A DNA stretch of 64,000 nt, taken from Speluncibacter jeojiensis. GTDB taxonomy: Bacteria > Actinomycetota > Actinomycetes > Mycobacteriales > Mycobacteriaceae. Within the stretch, counting starts at the first letter, position 1. The number at the start of each line of letters is the position of its first letter. Under the pieces are notes generated by a model. It ran no database searches. It saw only the letters and a program-made list of their open reading frames with translations, and was not told the origin of the DNA. The stretch is from assembly GCF_029589495.1 (NCBI RefSeq), contig NZ_JAAIVF010000004.1:1-64000 (forward strand). The letters are read 5' to 3'. A program made the translations under genes and the position numbers. Below are positions 28,895 through 38,613 of the stretch, piece by piece.

Positions 28895-31837
28895 ATGACA
28901 GCATGGTCTCCGATCGCCGCGGATCTGGCCGCAGCCGGATTCGACCGTGCCCACGAGATCGGGCACAGCGGCCACGGCGCGGTCTACCGGTGCGCACAGG
29001 TCACCACGGCCCGCACGGTGGCGGTCAAACTGCTCACCGCCGACCCCGACCAGCAGAGCCGGGCGCGTTTCGACCGAGAGCGCCACGCGATGGGCAGGCT
29101 TACCGGACAGCCCCACATCGTCGAGGTGCTGCAGGCCGGCGAAACCGCGGCCGGACGGCCGTACCTGGTGATGCCCTACCACCGGCGCGGCAGCCTCGAG
29201 CGGCGCATCCGCACGTCCGGGCGCCAGCCTGTCGAACGGGTGCTCGATCTGGGCGTGAAGCTGGCGGCGGCGCTGGCCAAGGTCCACGAGCTCGGCATCG
29301 TGCACCGGGACGTCACCCCCGCCGGGATCCTGTTCACCGACGCCGACGAACCCGCGCTCACCGGCTTCGGCGCCGCACAGGTCGCGGGCGCGTTCCACAC
29401 CGCCACGGGGACGATCGCCGGATCACCGGCGTTCACCGCGCCCGAGGTCCTCGGCGGCGATCCCCCCACGCCCGCCGCCGACGTCTACGGGCTGGGTGCG
29501 ACGCTGTTCTGCGCGCTGACCGGACACGCCGCCTATGAGCGCCGCCGCGACGAGCAGGTGATCGCCCAGTTCCTGCGGATCGCCGCCGAACCGGCGCCGG
29601 ACCTGCGCACGGAGGGGTTCCCGGACGACGTGTGCGCGGTCATCGAGCGGGCCATGGCCCGCGACCCGCGGGACCGGCCGTCCGCCGCGGCGTTGAGCGA
29701 ACAACTACGGCAGATTCGCCCGGCGGTCGGCTCGCGGACGCCGCCGGTCCGCGGCGCCCTACCCGCGGAGCTCACCAGCTTCGTCGGGCGCCGCGACGAA
29801 CTCGCCGAGGTCGGTGACGCGCTGCGGTCCGCTCACCTGGTGACGTTGAGCGGGATCGGGGGCGTCGGCAAGACCCGGTTGGCCCTGCGCGCCGCAGCCG
29901 AGGAGCGCGGCGTGTTCCCCGACGGGGTGGTGCTGGTCCGGTTCGGCCACCTCCGCGATCCGGCCGCGGCGGACGACATGGTCGCGGCCGTCCTCGGGGT
30001 GCGCGACCGTGGCCGCACACCGCTGCGCAAACTGCTGGTCGACACGCTGTCGTCGCGGGCGATGCTGCTGGTGCTCGACAACTGCGAGCACGTCGTCGAC
30101 GCCGTGGCGGACCTGACCCACGAGTTGCTGCCGCGCTGCCACGATCTGCGGATCCTCGCCACCAGCCGCGAGCCGCTCGGGGTCGTCGGCGAGGCGGTGG
30201 TCCGGGTCCCGCCGCTGGCGATGCCGAGTTCCGGCGGGGCGCCGTCGCCCGTGGACCTGTCCGATGTCGATTCGGTGACGCTGTTCGTCGACCGCGCCGC
30301 CGCCGCGGTCCCCGACTTCACGTTGACCGACGAGAACTGCACCGCCGTCGCCGCCATCTGCGCGCGGCTCGACGGTCTGCCGCTGGCCATCGAACTGGCC
30401 GCCGCCCGCATCCGCGCACTGTCCGCCGAGCAGATACTCGAACGACTCACGGACCGCTTCGCGCTGCTCACCCACGGCGATCGCAGCGCCCCGACGCGTC
30501 AGCAGACGCTGCGGCTGAGCATCGGATGGAGCTACGGCCTGTGCACGCCGGCCGAGCAGCAACTGTGGGGCCGGCTGTCACTGTTCGTCGGCAGTCTCGA
30601 ACTCGAGGCCGCCGAATACGTCTGCGGGGACGCCGATGTCGTGGACGACCTGACGTCGCTGGTCGACAAGTCGATCCTGATCCGCGAGGAGGACGACGGC
30701 CGGGTCCGGTTCAGGTTGTTGGACTCCGTGCGCGAGTACGGTCGGGAAACCATCGAACACGCCGCCCTGTTGCCGGAACTGCGCCGGCGGCACCGCGACT
30801 GGTACCGGCGCCTCGCGCTCGAGGCCGAGGCCCAATGGATCGGTCCGCACCAGCTCGACTGGGCCACCCGGTTGGTCCGGGAACTGCCGAACCTGCGCAA
30901 CGCCTTCGAGTTCGGGCTGACCGAGGCCGACGACACCGCGCTGGTCATCGCGGCGGCGCTCGGCCCGTTCTGGCTCTCCCACGGACTGCTCGGGAAGGGG
31001 CGCCGCTGGCTCGACACCGCGCTGGAGCAGACCGATCCACGGCCGAACCCGCTGCGCGCCAAAGCCGTCTATGCCTACTGCCTGCTCGCCGCGATCCAGG
31101 AGGACCTGCCGGCCGCCGCGGTGCGCGTCCGGCAGGGACGTGACATCGTCGAGCACCTCCGCGACCCCGAGTCGCACGCGTTCGTCGACACCGCGGAGGG
31201 GTTCACCGCACTGTGTGGCGGCGACATCGGCCGCGCCGAAGACTGCCTGCGTCGCGCCGCCGCCGTAGCCGAGGACGTCGGCGACCTCCGGTTGCAGATC
31301 GTGACCACGCTGCTCCTCGGGTGGATCTGCCAACTACGGGGCCGGACCGCCCAGGCGCTCGCCCACCACGAGACCGCGCTGTCGGTGGCCGAGTCGCACG
31401 GCGAGTCCGTGTTCCGGACCTATGCACTGTGGGCCAGCGGGGTCGACCTGTGGCGGATGGGCGAGCGCGACCGCGCCCGAACCCGCCTCGAACAGGGGCT
31501 GCGGCTGACCCGCCGCACCGACGATCCGATGATGGTGTTCAGCTGTCTGCAGGCGCTGGCCTGGATCGCCGCGCAGCGTCATCGGCCGCGGCGCGCCGCG
31601 GTCATCATGGGCGCCTCCGAAGCCCACCGCGACCTCGCCGGCCTGCCCGAGGTGTTCTTCCCCGGACTGCCCGGCCACCAACGGGAATTCGAGCGCACCG
31701 TCGGCCGGCAACTCGACGCGGGCGAACTGGAGGCGGCGCTGCGCGAGGGCCGCGCGATGAGCACCGACGCCGCCATTGCCTACGTGTTCGCGGAACTGCC
31801 CGTCGACCGCCCGTCGACGCCGGGCCGCCGCACCTGA
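28895..31837 (+). CDS. Pseudokinase/NB-ARC ATPase signalling protein without LuxR domain
   Basis: 980 residues. The N-terminal ~270 residues are a Ser/Thr kinase fold: glycine loop GHSGHGAVYR, VAVKLL with K45, HRDVTPAGIL with D139, and APE at 182-184. However, the DxKPxN residues are replaced (T141, G144) and DFG is GFG (G157), so Mg/ATP catalysis should be lost. Next come LTSFVGRR, Walker A GIGGVGKT (about 320-327), MLLVLDNCEH (Walker B) and a helical repeat region. It ends at RRT without the LuxR HTH that terminates the paralogue at 1-2523. It is probably a regulatory scaffold or STAND-type switch; the output is unknown. Confidence 0.8.
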   Translation: MTAWSPIAADLAAAGFDRAHEIGHSGHGAVYRCAQVTTARTVAVKLLTADPDQQSRARFDRERHAMGRLTGQPHIVEVLQAGETAAGRPYLVMPYHRRGSLERRIRTSGRQPVERVLDLGVKLAAALAKVHELGIVHRDVTPAGILFTDADEPALTGFGAAQVAGAFHTATGTIAGSPAFTAPEVLGGDPPTPAADVYGLGATLFCALTGHAAYERRRDEQVIAQFLRIAAEPAPDLRTEGFPDDVCAVIERAMARDPRDRPSAAALSEQLRQIRPAVGSRTPPVRGALPAELTSFVGRRDELAEVGDALRSAHLVTLSGIGGVGKTRLALRAAAEERGVFPDGVVLVRFGHLRDPAAADDMVAAVLGVRDRGRTPLRKLLVDTLSSRAMLLVLDNCEHVVDAVADLTHELLPRCHDLRILATSREPLGVVGEAVVRVPPLAMPSSGGAPSPVDLSDVDSVTLFVDRAAAAVPDFTLTDENCTAVAAICARLDGLPLAIELAAARIRALSAEQILERLTDRFALLTHGDRSAPTRQQTLRLSIGWSYGLCTPAEQQLWGRLSLFVGSLELEAAEYVCGDADVVDDLTSLVDKSILIREEDDGRVRFRLLDSVREYGRETIEHAALLPELRRRHRDWYRRLALEAEAQWIGPHQLDWATRLVRELPNLRNAFEFGLTEADDTALVIAAALGPFWLSHGLLGKGRRWLDTALEQTDPRPNPLRAKAVYAYCLLAAIQEDLPAAAVRVRQGRDIVEHLRDPESHAFVDTAEGFTALCGGDIGRAEDCLRRAAAVAEDVGDLRLQIVTTLLLGWICQLRGRTAQALAHHETALSVAESHGESVFRTYALWASGVDLWRMGERDRARTRLEQGLRLTRRTDDPMMVFSCLQALAWIAAQRHRPRRAAVIMGASEAHRDLAGLPEVFFPGLPGHQREFERTVGRQLDAGELEAALREGRAMSTDAAIAYVFAELPVDRPSTPGRRT

Positions 31838-32619
31838 CCGCCGCCCGAACGCCCCATCACCCAGTCGGCCGCCGGACCGGCCGCGTCGACCTCACCGACG
31901 CCGGCCGGCGGGGCGGGCCGGCGCACCATAAGCACGGGGATCGCCAGCGCACGCGCGGCCGCCAGCTTCGCCTCCGTCAGCGGCCCGCCGCTGTTCTTCG
32001 TCACCAGCACGTCGATACGCCGGCTGCGCATCAACGCGATCTCCTCGTCGACGTCGAACGGCCCGCGGGCCAGCAGCAACTCCATCCGCTCCGGTACCGG
32101 ACCCACCGGAGGGTCGATGGCCCGCACCAGGAACCAGCGGTCGCGGCAGTCCGCGAACGCGCCGACCCCCTGCCGGCCGATCGTGAGGAAGACCCGCTCG
32201 CCGACGCCCGCGAGTGCGGCGGCCCCCTCGTCGAGGGAGGCGACGGCGCTCCAGTGGTCCCCCGCGGCGGGCGTCCACTCCGGCCGGCGCAACATCAGCA
32301 GCGGGACGTCCTCGGCGCAGCACGCGGCGGCGGTGTTCGCGCTGATCCGCGCGGCGAAGGGATGGCTGGCGTCGACAACCGCGGTGATCCGGTTGTCCCG
32401 CAACCAGTCCCGCATCCGCTCGGTGCCACCGAATCCGCCGATGCGCACCTCGCCGATCGGCAGTTGCGGATTGCTCACGCGCCCGGCCAGCGACGAGATC
32501 ACCGGGACCGCGGCGGCGTGCAGGCGCGTCGCGAGGTCGCGCGCCTCCGCGGTACCACCGAGCACCAGGACGCGCGGCTCAGAGGTCCCCTGCTCAGTGA
32601 TCCCCTGCTCAGTGATCAC
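31780..32619 (-). CDS. cobK: Precorrin-6A reductase CobK
   Basis: About 279 residues from GTG 32619. NADPH-dependent reduction of precorrin-6A is indicated by VLVLGGTAEARDLA, VVDASHPFAARIS, LTIGRQGVGAFAD and DVLVTKNSGGPLTEAKLAAARAL. Its first codons include two 15-bp repeats (ITEQG twice) and overlap the cobM stop by 11 bp. The C-terminal tail (about 20 residues, QVRRPGVDGRS) is longer than usual and overlaps the convergent pseudokinase gene by 58 bp. It is last in the cobL-cobM-cobK operon. Confidence 0.93.
   Translation of the reverse strand: MITEQGITEQGTSEPRVLVLGGTAEARDLATRLHAAAVPVISSLAGRVSNPQLPIGEVRIGGFGGTERMRDWLRDNRITAVVDASHPFAARISANTAAACCAEDVPLLMLRRPEWTPAAGDHWSAVASLDEGAAALAGVGERVFLTIGRQGVGAFADCRDRWFLVRAIDPPVGPVPERMELLLARGPFDVDEEIALMRSRRIDVLVTKNSGGPLTEAKLAAARALAIPVLMVRRPAPPAGVGEVDAAGPAADWVMGRSGGGQVRRPGVDGRSTGSSANT
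32587..32616. repeat. Two tandem 15-bp repeats at the cobM/cobK junction
   Basis: CCCCTGCTCAGTGAT occurs at 32587-32601 and 32602-32616. It lies within cobK codons 2-11 and overlaps the cobM stop. The period is a multiple of three, so copy-number change keeps cobK in frame. Confidence 0.9.
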
Positions 32620-33358
32620 AGCGCTCGCGGGCGGCCGAGTACAGGTAGCTGTCCGGGAACTCCTCCGCGGCAAGCACCTTGCCGACGATGATCACCGCGG
32701 TCTTGGTGATGCCGGCCGCCTTGAGCGCCGGGGCGATCGTCGACACGGTCGCACGGACGACCTGCTCGCCGGGCCGGGTCGCGTAGGCCACCACGGCGAC
32801 CGGGCAGTCCGGGCCGTAGTTCGGGGCGAGTTCGGCGACGACCGTGTCGATCTGCGCGGCCGCGAGCAGCAGCACCAGTGTGGCGCCGCTGCGCCCGAGC
32901 GTCGCCAGGTCCTCACCGGGCGGCATCGACGTCGACAATGTCGACACTCGGCTGATCACCACCGACTGGCTCACCCCCGGGACCGTCAGCTCCCGACCGA
33001 GGATCGCCGCGGCCGCCGAGAACGACGGCACCCCGGGCACCACCTCGTAGGGCACGTCCGCGGCGTCGAGCCGGCGCATCTGCTCGGCCATCGCGCTGTA
33101 GATCGCGGTGTCACCGGAATGCAGTCGGGCCACGTCCTCGCCGCGCTGGTGCGCCGCAACGAGTTCCGCGATGATCTCGTCGAGGTTCATCCGCGCCGTG
33201 TCGACCCGGCGCGCCCCGGCAGGGCAATGGGTGAGCAGTTCGTCGGGTACGAGGCTGCCCGCGTACAGGCACACAGGGCTCGACTCGATCACCCGCCGGC
33301 CGCGCACGGTGATCAGGTCCGCGGCGCCCGGCCCTGCCCCGATGAAGTAGACGGTCAT
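32609..33358 (-). CDS. cobM: Precorrin-4 C11-methyltransferase CobM
   Basis: 249 residues. This SAM-dependent methylase has the family signatures FIGAGPGAADLITVRG, VCLYAGSLVPDELL, ARLHSGDTAIYSAMAEQMRRL and EVVPGVPSFSAAAA. ATG 33358 overlaps the cobL stop (ATGA). It acts after CobIJ on the aerobic route. The final residues include part of the 15-bp repeat shared with cobK. Confidence 0.96.
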   Translation of the reverse strand: MTVYFIGAGPGAADLITVRGRRVIESSPVCLYAGSLVPDELLTHCPAGARRVDTARMNLDEIIAELVAAHQRGEDVARLHSGDTAIYSAMAEQMRRLDAADVPYEVVPGVPSFSAAAAILGRELTVPGVSQSVVISRVSTLSTSMPPGEDLATLGRSGATLVLLLAAAQIDTVVAELAPNYGPDCPVAVVAYATRPGEQVVRATVSTIAPALKAAGITKTAVIIVGKVLAAEEFPDSYLYSAARERCDH

Positions 33359-34623
33359 CTCGCTGACTCCTTCTCCCCCGTGTCCTTGTCCCCCGTGTCC
33401 TTGTCCCCCGTGTCCTTGTCCCCTGTCCATTGCGTCACCGGCAGCTGCGGGCGCCACGCGGTGAAGCCGCCCAGTCCGCCGCCGCGGTACACCTGCAGTT
33501 TGCGCAGTGTGCCCGGATGCTCGGCGTTCCAGGCGATCACCGCGGCCTCCGATTCGATCGTCACCGCGTTGACCACCATGCGACCGCCCGGCCGTAATGC
33601 AGACCAGCACTGTTCGAGCATGCCCGGGGCGGTGACGCCGCCGCCGACGAACACCGCCGCCGGCCGCTCGCCCGTGTCGGCGAAACCGGCGGGCGCCGCG
33701 CCACGCACGACCAGTCCCGGCACGCCCAGCGTCGCCGCGTTCCGGGCGATCCGCGCGGCACGTTCACCGTCGCGTTCGAATGCGATGGCCCTGCAGTCCG
33801 GGTGCGCGCGCATCCATTCGATGCCGATGCTGCCGGTCCCGCCGCCGACGTCCCACAGCAATTCGCCCGGGCGCGGCGCCAACGCAGACACGGTCAAGGC
33901 CCGCATCTCCTGTTTGGTCAGCTGGCCGTCGGTCTCGAACGCATCGTCGGGGAGGCCGGGCACGCGCGAGCGTCCCGCGCCGCCGCGGCACTCGACGGCC
34001 ACCACGTTGAGCGGGTCGGCCACGCCGTCCCAGTCGTGCGCGTACCCGATCGTCGTCGCCTCGTCGGGGCCGCCGAGCTGCGCCAGCACCGTCAGCCGGG
34101 ACTCACCGAACCCGTTGTCACGCAACACCTGCGCCACCGCTACGGGCGTGTGCGCCCCCTCGCTGAGCACGAGCAGTCGCCGGCCGGCCGCCAGCTCGGG
34201 CACCAGGCGGGACGCCGGCCGGGCGACCAGCGACACCACCGTCGCTTCCTGCAGCGCCCAGCCAAGCCGCGCCGCCGCCAGCGACACCGAGGACGGATGC
34301 GTATGCACCACAAGGCTTTCCGCACCAAGTAGCCGCGCCAGCGTCACCCCGATGCCGTAGAACATGGGGTCGCCGCTGGCCAGCACGCACAGGCCGCGGT
34401 CACGGTGCCGCGCGACGACGTCCCCCAGCGCCGGCAACAGCGGCGACGGCAGTTCGACGCGCTCGACGTCGAGACCCGGCAGCAGCGCCAGTTGCCGCGG
34501 CGCACCGAGCACCACCGTCGCCCCGCTCACCGCGGCCCGGGCGGCACCGCCCAGCCCGTCCCAGCCGTCGGCGCCGATACCGACCACGGCGACCTGCCGG
34601 GCCACCGGATCACCGGCGGTCAC
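33355..34623 (-). CDS. cobL: Precorrin-6Y C5,15-methyltransferase (decarboxylating) CobL
   Basis: About 422 residues. The N-terminal CbiE-type methylase has [12 protein letters not shown] and [12 protein letters not shown]; the C-terminal CbiT-type domain has [18 protein letters not shown]. It methylates C5 and C15 and decarboxylates C12 of precorrin-6B. GTG 34623 overlaps the SDR stop (GTGA). The C-terminus carries a repetitive TGDKD x3 then TGEKE tail from a 15-bp tandem repeat, probably a disordered and variable extension. Confidence 0.95.
   Translation of the reverse strand: MTAGDPVARQVAVVGIGADGWDGLGGAARAAVSGATVVLGAPRQLALLPGLDVERVELPSPLLPALGDVVARHRDRGLCVLASGDPMFYGIGVTLARLLGAESLVVHTHPSSVSLAAARLGWALQEATVVSLVARPASRLVPELAAGRRLLVLSEGAHTPVAVAQVLRDNGFGESRLTVLAQLGGPDEATTIGYAHDWDGVADPLNVVAVECRGGAGRSRVPGLPDDAFETDGQLTKQEMRALTVSALAPRPGELLWDVGGGTGSIGIEWMRAHPDCRAIAFERDGERAARIARNAATLGVPGLVVRGAAPAGFADTGERPAAVFVGGGVTAPGMLEQCWSALRPGGRMVVNAVTIESEAAVIAWNAEHPGTLRKLQVYRGGGLGGFTAWRPQLPVTQWTGDKDTGDKDTGDKDTGEKESAR
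33380..33424. repeat. Three tandem 15-bp repeats in the cobL 3' end
   Basis: GTGTCCTTGTCCCCC is repeated at 33380-33394, 33395-33409 and (last base differing) 33410-33424. On the coding strand it encodes repeated TGDKD. The period is a multiple of three, so it can vary in number without a frameshift. Confidence 0.92.
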
Positions 34624-35381
34624 CGGGGCAGCCTGCGCCAGATCGGCTGCGGCACCAGGCGCGCGACGACATACATCCACCGCAGGGCGCCCGGCACCCA
34701 GATCAGTCGCTTGCGGCGGGTCAGCCCCCGCAGCACCGCGTCCGCCACCTGGTCCGGCGTGCTCGACAGCGGCGCCGGGTCCATGCCCTCGGTCATCTTC
34801 CCGATCACGAACCCCGGCCGCACCAGCAGCAGCTGCACACCGGTCCCGGCGAGGGCATCGGCGAGCCCCGAGGCGAAGCCGTCCAGGCCCGCCTTCGCCG
34901 AGCCGTACACGTAGTTCGCCCGGCGCACCCGTATCCCGGCGACCGACGAGAAAACCACCAGTTGTCCGCGGCCCTGCGCGCGCATCTCCCGTGCCAGGTC
35001 GGTCAGCACCGTGACCTGGGCGACGTAGTCGACGTGCACGATCTGCGCCGCGTACACGGGATCCTCCTCGGCCCGCGACTGGTCGCCGAGGAGCCCGAAC
35101 GCGGGCACCGCCACACCGATCGCGCCGTGCCGCTCGAGCACGTCGGCGACCACCCGGGACTGCGATTCGAGGCTGCCCGCGTCGAACTCGACGGTCTCGA
35201 CCGCGTCCGCACCGGCGGACAGCAGGCGCGCGCGCTCGGCCTCCAGGTCGTCGCTGCGCCGCGCCGCGAGCACGAAGGTCCGCGGATCGCCGGCGGTCTG
35301 CCGCGCGAGCCGCTCGGCGACCGCCATGCCGATCTCGCTGCGTCCGCCCAGGATCAGGATCGCTCCGCTGTCGATGCTCAC
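34620..35381 (-). CDS. Short-chain dehydrogenase/reductase
   Basis: About 253 residues from GTG 35381. The Rossmann glycine region is [19 protein letters not shown], with a Ser-Tyr-Lys active site in [28 protein letters not shown], consistent with a classical SDR. It occupies the position of the SDR beside cobL in M. tuberculosis (Rv2073c), yet no cobalamin step requires it. DprE2-like sugar reductases are relatives. It is translationally coupled to cobL and divergent from the F420-dependent reductase. Confidence 0.88.
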   Translation of the reverse strand: MSIDSGAILILGGRSEIGMAVAERLARQTAGDPRTFVLAARRSDDLEAERARLLSAGADAVETVEFDAGSLESQSRVVADVLERHGAIGVAVPAFGLLGDQSRAEEDPVYAAQIVHVDYVAQVTVLTDLAREMRAQGRGQLVVFSSVAGIRVRRANYVYGSAKAGLDGFASGLADALAGTGVQLLLVRPGFVIGKMTEGMDPAPLSSTPDQVADAVLRGLTRRKRLIWVPGALRWMYVVARLVPQPIWRRLPR

Positions 35382-35411
35382 CCGCCCAGTCTGCTGGACT
35401 ACCGTCGGACC

Positions 35412-35831
35412 ATGCCATCGACCCCTGCCGACCTGACCGCCGCCGCCCTGGAGTTCCTCGCGCAGCGCCATCTCGCGACCCTCGCGACGCTGCGCGCCGA
35501 CGGGACCCCGCACGTGGTCGCCGTCGGGTTCACCTGGGACGCCGACACCTCGACGGTCCGTGTCATCACCAACGGCGGTTCGCAGAAGGCGGTCAACGCC
35601 GAGCGCCGCGGGTATGCGGCGGTCAACCAGATCGACGGCCCCCGCTGGCTGACGCTCGAGGGCCCGGCGCGGGTGCGCACCGACGTTCAGTCCGTTGCCG
35701 ACGCGGTCGATCGCTACGCCGCCCGTTACCGGCAGCCGCGTGAGAACCCGACCCGTGTGGTCATCGAGATCGCCGTGCAGCGGGTCCTCGGCCTGCAGAC
35801 GATGGGCATCGGGGCGCCGGCCGCGCACTGA
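35412..35831 (+). CDS. F420-dependent split-barrel reductase (Rv2074-like)
   Basis: About 139 residues, [36 protein letters not shown]. It belongs to the PPOX/FDOR split-barrel family and, by position next to the SDR/cobL block, is the counterpart of M. tuberculosis Rv2074, an F420H2-dependent biliverdin reductase. [29 protein letters not shown] fits cofactor phosphate contacts. It converges on the WS/DGAT gene; a weak 7-bp hairpin (35828-35856) lies between the stops. The substrate assignment is by family and position only. Confidence 0.85.
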   Translation: MPSTPADLTAAALEFLAQRHLATLATLRADGTPHVVAVGFTWDADTSTVRVITNGGSQKAVNAERRGYAAVNQIDGPRWLTLEGPARVRTDVQSVADAVDRYAARYRQPRENPTRVVIEIAVQRVLGLQTMGIGAPAAH

Positions 35832-35856
35832 CCGCTCGAGTTCTCCCGCCGGTCAG
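35828..35856. terminator. Possible bidirectional hairpin between convergent genes
   Basis: CTGACCG (35828-35834) and CGGTCAG (35850-35856) are complementary 7-bp arms around a 15-nt loop, spanning both stop codons. It is weak. Confidence 0.35.
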
Positions 35857-37268
35857 AGGCCGACCGCCCGCTCGAGATCCCCGAGTTCGTCGTCGAGATG
35901 CGCGGGCAATGTGTGGATGTGCGGTACCGCGTCGCGGCAGGCCGTCAGCCCGAAGGAGATCTGGTCGCCGTTGCTGGTGCAGGTGATGTTCAGCGCCTGC
36001 CCGTCCACCGGGATCGACAGCGGATACAGCGCGTCGAGCCGGTGACCATTCCAGTACAACTCGTCGCGCGGGCCGGGCACATTGGAGATCATCACATTCG
36101 GGGCGCGCACCGGACCGCGCGTGCCGACGAGCATGCCCAGCGCGAGTGGTGCGGCACCGAGCGCGCTCATCGCGAGCACCTGCACCCCGCTGCGGCCCGC
36201 CATCGCGGCCTTGCCCTCGCGCATCTGGTCCCGCACACCGGCCAGCCGCTCGGCTGGGTCGGCGAGATCGGTGGCCAGATCGCAGGAAAGTGACCCGATC
36301 TTGTTGCCGGTGTCGCCGCCGGCCGGGTCGGCGCGCATGCTGACCGGAACCATCGCGACCAGCGACTGCTCCGGGAGCGCGTCGTGCTCGTCGAGGTAGC
36401 GGCGCAGCGCACCCGCGCACATCGCCATCACGACGTCGTTGATGGTGGCGTCGGCATGCTTGGCGACCAGGCGCAACCGCTCGAGCGGCCAGGATCCGGC
36501 CGCGAACCGCCGGGCGCTGCCGACCGGGACGTTGAACACCGACTCCGGCGCGGCCAGCGTCAGCGCGCCGCCGCGATGGTTCACCGCGCGGTCGACGGTC
36601 TCGGCCAGCGCCGGCACCAGCCCCGCGACCTCGCCGGCGACGTCTCGGGCCATGCGGACCGCAGCACCGGACAGCACCAGCAGGTCCGGCGCCTGCCAGG
36701 ACGTGGCGTCGCCCGACCCAGTGCCGGCGTCGCCGGCGGGCGCGTGAGCCTGCGCCGGCTCCCACGGCGTCGGCATGTCCCGGCGGGACGGGTCGGTCGT
36801 CAGCGCCCGGTGCAGCAGGCGCATCGCGCTGACGCCGTCCGCCAGCGCGTGGTGCATCTTCACGTAGACGGCGTGGCGCCCGTCCGCAAGCCCCTCGATG
36901 AGGTGCAGTTCCCACAGCGGGCGGGACCGATCAAGTGGGGTGGCGTGCAGCCACGACACCTGCACCATCAGCTCGTCCATGCCGCCGGGGGCGGGCACCG
37001 CCGTGCGCCGCACGTGGTAGTCGAGGTCCACCTCGGTGGCCTGCTCCCAGCCCCACTGCCCCAGCGAGGTCAGCGACCGTCGAGCCCGCTTGCGGAACAA
37101 CGGCGCCGCCGCGCCCCGCTCGACCGCCGCCGCGAACAGGCGCGGCAGCTCGTCGGGATCACCCCCGTCCGGCGGATCGAACACGGCCAACCCGCCGACA
37201 TGCATCGGACGGTTGGCCGACTCGGCGAGCAAAAACATCGAGTCGCGTGGCGACATGGGCAACAGCAC
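35853..37268 (-). CDS. Wax ester synthase/diacylglycerol acyltransferase (WS/DGAT)
   Basis: 471 residues. It transfers acyl groups from acyl-CoA to diacylglycerol or fatty alcohols for storage lipid. MSPRDSMFLLAESANRPMHVGG is the family N-terminus, the catalytic HHxxxDG is present as HHALADG, and PLWELHLIEGL, NDVVMAMCAGALRRYL and NVMISNVPGP are also conserved. Starts at GTG 37268 (GGAG 10 bp upstream) and ATG 37256 are both plausible. A palindromic operator candidate lies about 95 bp upstream (37362-37375). It follows the R2lox gene on the same strand after 268 bp. Confidence 0.94.
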   Translation of the reverse strand: MLLPMSPRDSMFLLAESANRPMHVGGLAVFDPPDGGDPDELPRLFAAAVERGAAAPLFRKRARRSLTSLGQWGWEQATEVDLDYHVRRTAVPAPGGMDELMVQVSWLHATPLDRSRPLWELHLIEGLADGRHAVYVKMHHALADGVSAMRLLHRALTTDPSRRDMPTPWEPAQAHAPAGDAGTGSGDATSWQAPDLLVLSGAAVRMARDVAGEVAGLVPALAETVDRAVNHRGGALTLAAPESVFNVPVGSARRFAAGSWPLERLRLVAKHADATINDVVMAMCAGALRRYLDEHDALPEQSLVAMVPVSMRADPAGGDTGNKIGSLSCDLATDLADPAERLAGVRDQMREGKAAMAGRSGVQVLAMSALGAAPLALGMLVGTRGPVRAPNVMISNVPGPRDELYWNGHRLDALYPLSIPVDGQALNITCTSNGDQISFGLTACRDAVPHIHTLPAHLDDELGDLERAVGL

Positions 37269-37361
37269 AGCCGTTTTTCTCCGATCCCCGATTCAGCCGA
37301 ACCGACACACGTCCCCGCTGCGCCGTAACAGGCGCCCCCTCGGGAACGAGATCGGTCCTTC

Positions 37362-37375
37362 TGTGACACGTCACA
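37362..37375. promoter_or_regulatory. Palindromic operator candidate upstream of WS/DGAT
   Basis: TGTGAC-AC-GTCACA, a 6-bp inverted repeat with a 2-bp spacer, lies in the 268-bp region between R2lox and WS/DGAT. It resembles a CRP-type half-site pair (TGTGA/TCACA) but with 4 bp rather than 6 bp between the pentamers, so a different regulator is likely. Confidence 0.4.
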
Positions 37376-37536
37376 AATCAGTGACGAGCGCCATGTTTAT
37401 CACGATCGAGTGACGGTTGCCACTGGTCGATCGTCCAGCGCAGGTGGGACGGGTGAGCGTCGCCGGTCGACGAAGATGCGGTGTCATCCGAACAGAGGAC
37501 AGCCGCATCACGGGCAGCACTCAGCTCATCGACCGC

Positions 37537-38511
37537 TCAATTCATCGACTCGGTGGCCGCCGCTTCGGCGAAGTCCTTCGCGTCCTCGGCGCCGAAGCGG
37601 TCCTCGAGGGTCTCGGGCGAGTAGTCGACGTCGATCTCCGCCACCGAACGCCCTCGGGCGGACTCGATGGCTCCCAGCCGCCGCTGCGCACGATCCGCCG
37701 CGTAGGCCAGGAACTCCTGCTGATCCAGCCCGAACGGCTGGACCTCGAACTGCTCGTTGACCCAGTTGATCATCCCCAGCGCGAGCGGCATCAACTCGCC
37801 CATCCGCTCCTCGACGGCGCCCCACAGGCTGTCGTCCGCAGCGACATGCCGTCGGCAGGTGAACGTCCCCCATGCCATGTGCCGGCGCTCGTCGACGCTG
37901 ATCTTCTGGACCAGTTCCTGCATGCCCGGCAGGATGCCCCGCGAGGTGCAGACCTTCTGCCAGGCGTAGTAGCCGGTGAGCGCGAGACTGCCCTCGATCA
38001 CGTGGTTGTAGGTCACCGACGCGCGAACCTGGTTTCGCGGGCTCGGATCCGATTCGAGGATCCGCAGCGATCCGGGCAACTCCTCGTAGAACAGCTGCCG
38101 GTAGTACGGGTTGTCGGCCACGAACGGGTGCAGGTCGCCGGTCAACCCGACCGCATCCATCCAGAGCCGGAAGACCTGCGTGTGCTTGGCCTCCTCGAAG
38201 CAGAACTGGCTCAGGTACATCTCGTCGCCGAGCCGACCCTCGGCCGCCATCGCCTTCATGAACGGCTGGATGTCCTGGGTGACCGCCTCCTCGCCGGCGA
38301 TGAACTGGGTGCACAGATAGGTGGCGCTGCGCTGCTGCTCGCCGGTCAGCTCCTGCCAGTCGCGCGCGTCCTGGGTGAAGTCCAGCGCGGCCGGATTCCA
38401 GAAGTGCGCGTTGCCCTTGGTGAACAGCCGCAGCGGGAACGACTCCCAGTTCAGTCCGCCCGCCCGCAGCGAGGCGAAGCCTTCCCGGTTGAGCGACGGC
38501 GACAGGGTCAT
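37537..38511 (-). CDS. R2-like ligand-binding oxidase (R2lox, Mn/Fe)
   Basis: 324 residues, a ferritin-like oxidase related to ribonucleotide reductase R2. Compared with the M. tuberculosis protein as I recall its numbering, every metal ligand is present with a constant offset of six: E74, E107, H110, E173, E208, H211. The Val and Tyr that form the characteristic ether crosslink are also present (V77, Y168). Family knowledge: it binds a long-chain fatty-acid-like ligand next to a Mn/Fe centre, and the physiological substrate is unknown. Placement upstream of a WS/DGAT is consistent with a lipid role. Confidence 0.95.
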   Translation of the reverse strand: MTLSPSLNREGFASLRAGGLNWESFPLRLFTKGNAHFWNPAALDFTQDARDWQELTGEQQRSATYLCTQFIAGEEAVTQDIQPFMKAMAAEGRLGDEMYLSQFCFEEAKHTQVFRLWMDAVGLTGDLHPFVADNPYYRQLFYEELPGSLRILESDPSPRNQVRASVTYNHVIEGSLALTGYYAWQKVCTSRGILPGMQELVQKISVDERRHMAWGTFTCRRHVAADDSLWGAVEERMGELMPLALGMINWVNEQFEVQPFGLDQQEFLAYAADRAQRRLGAIESARGRSVAEIDVDYSPETLEDRFGAEDAKDFAEAAATESMN

Positions 38512-38613
38512 GGCGGGCCTCCCGGGGACGAGACGGACGAGGTGTGCCGAGCGTCACAGCCTCTTTGTCACCCTGAGTTTCACACACCCTGGACGGGTGT
38601 CAAGCACCAACGC

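Noticed and set aside
37362-37375. A CRP/GlxR binding site
   Set aside because: The TGTGA and TCACA halves are 4 bp apart, whereas the CRP consensus needs 6 bp. Retained only as a generic operator candidate.
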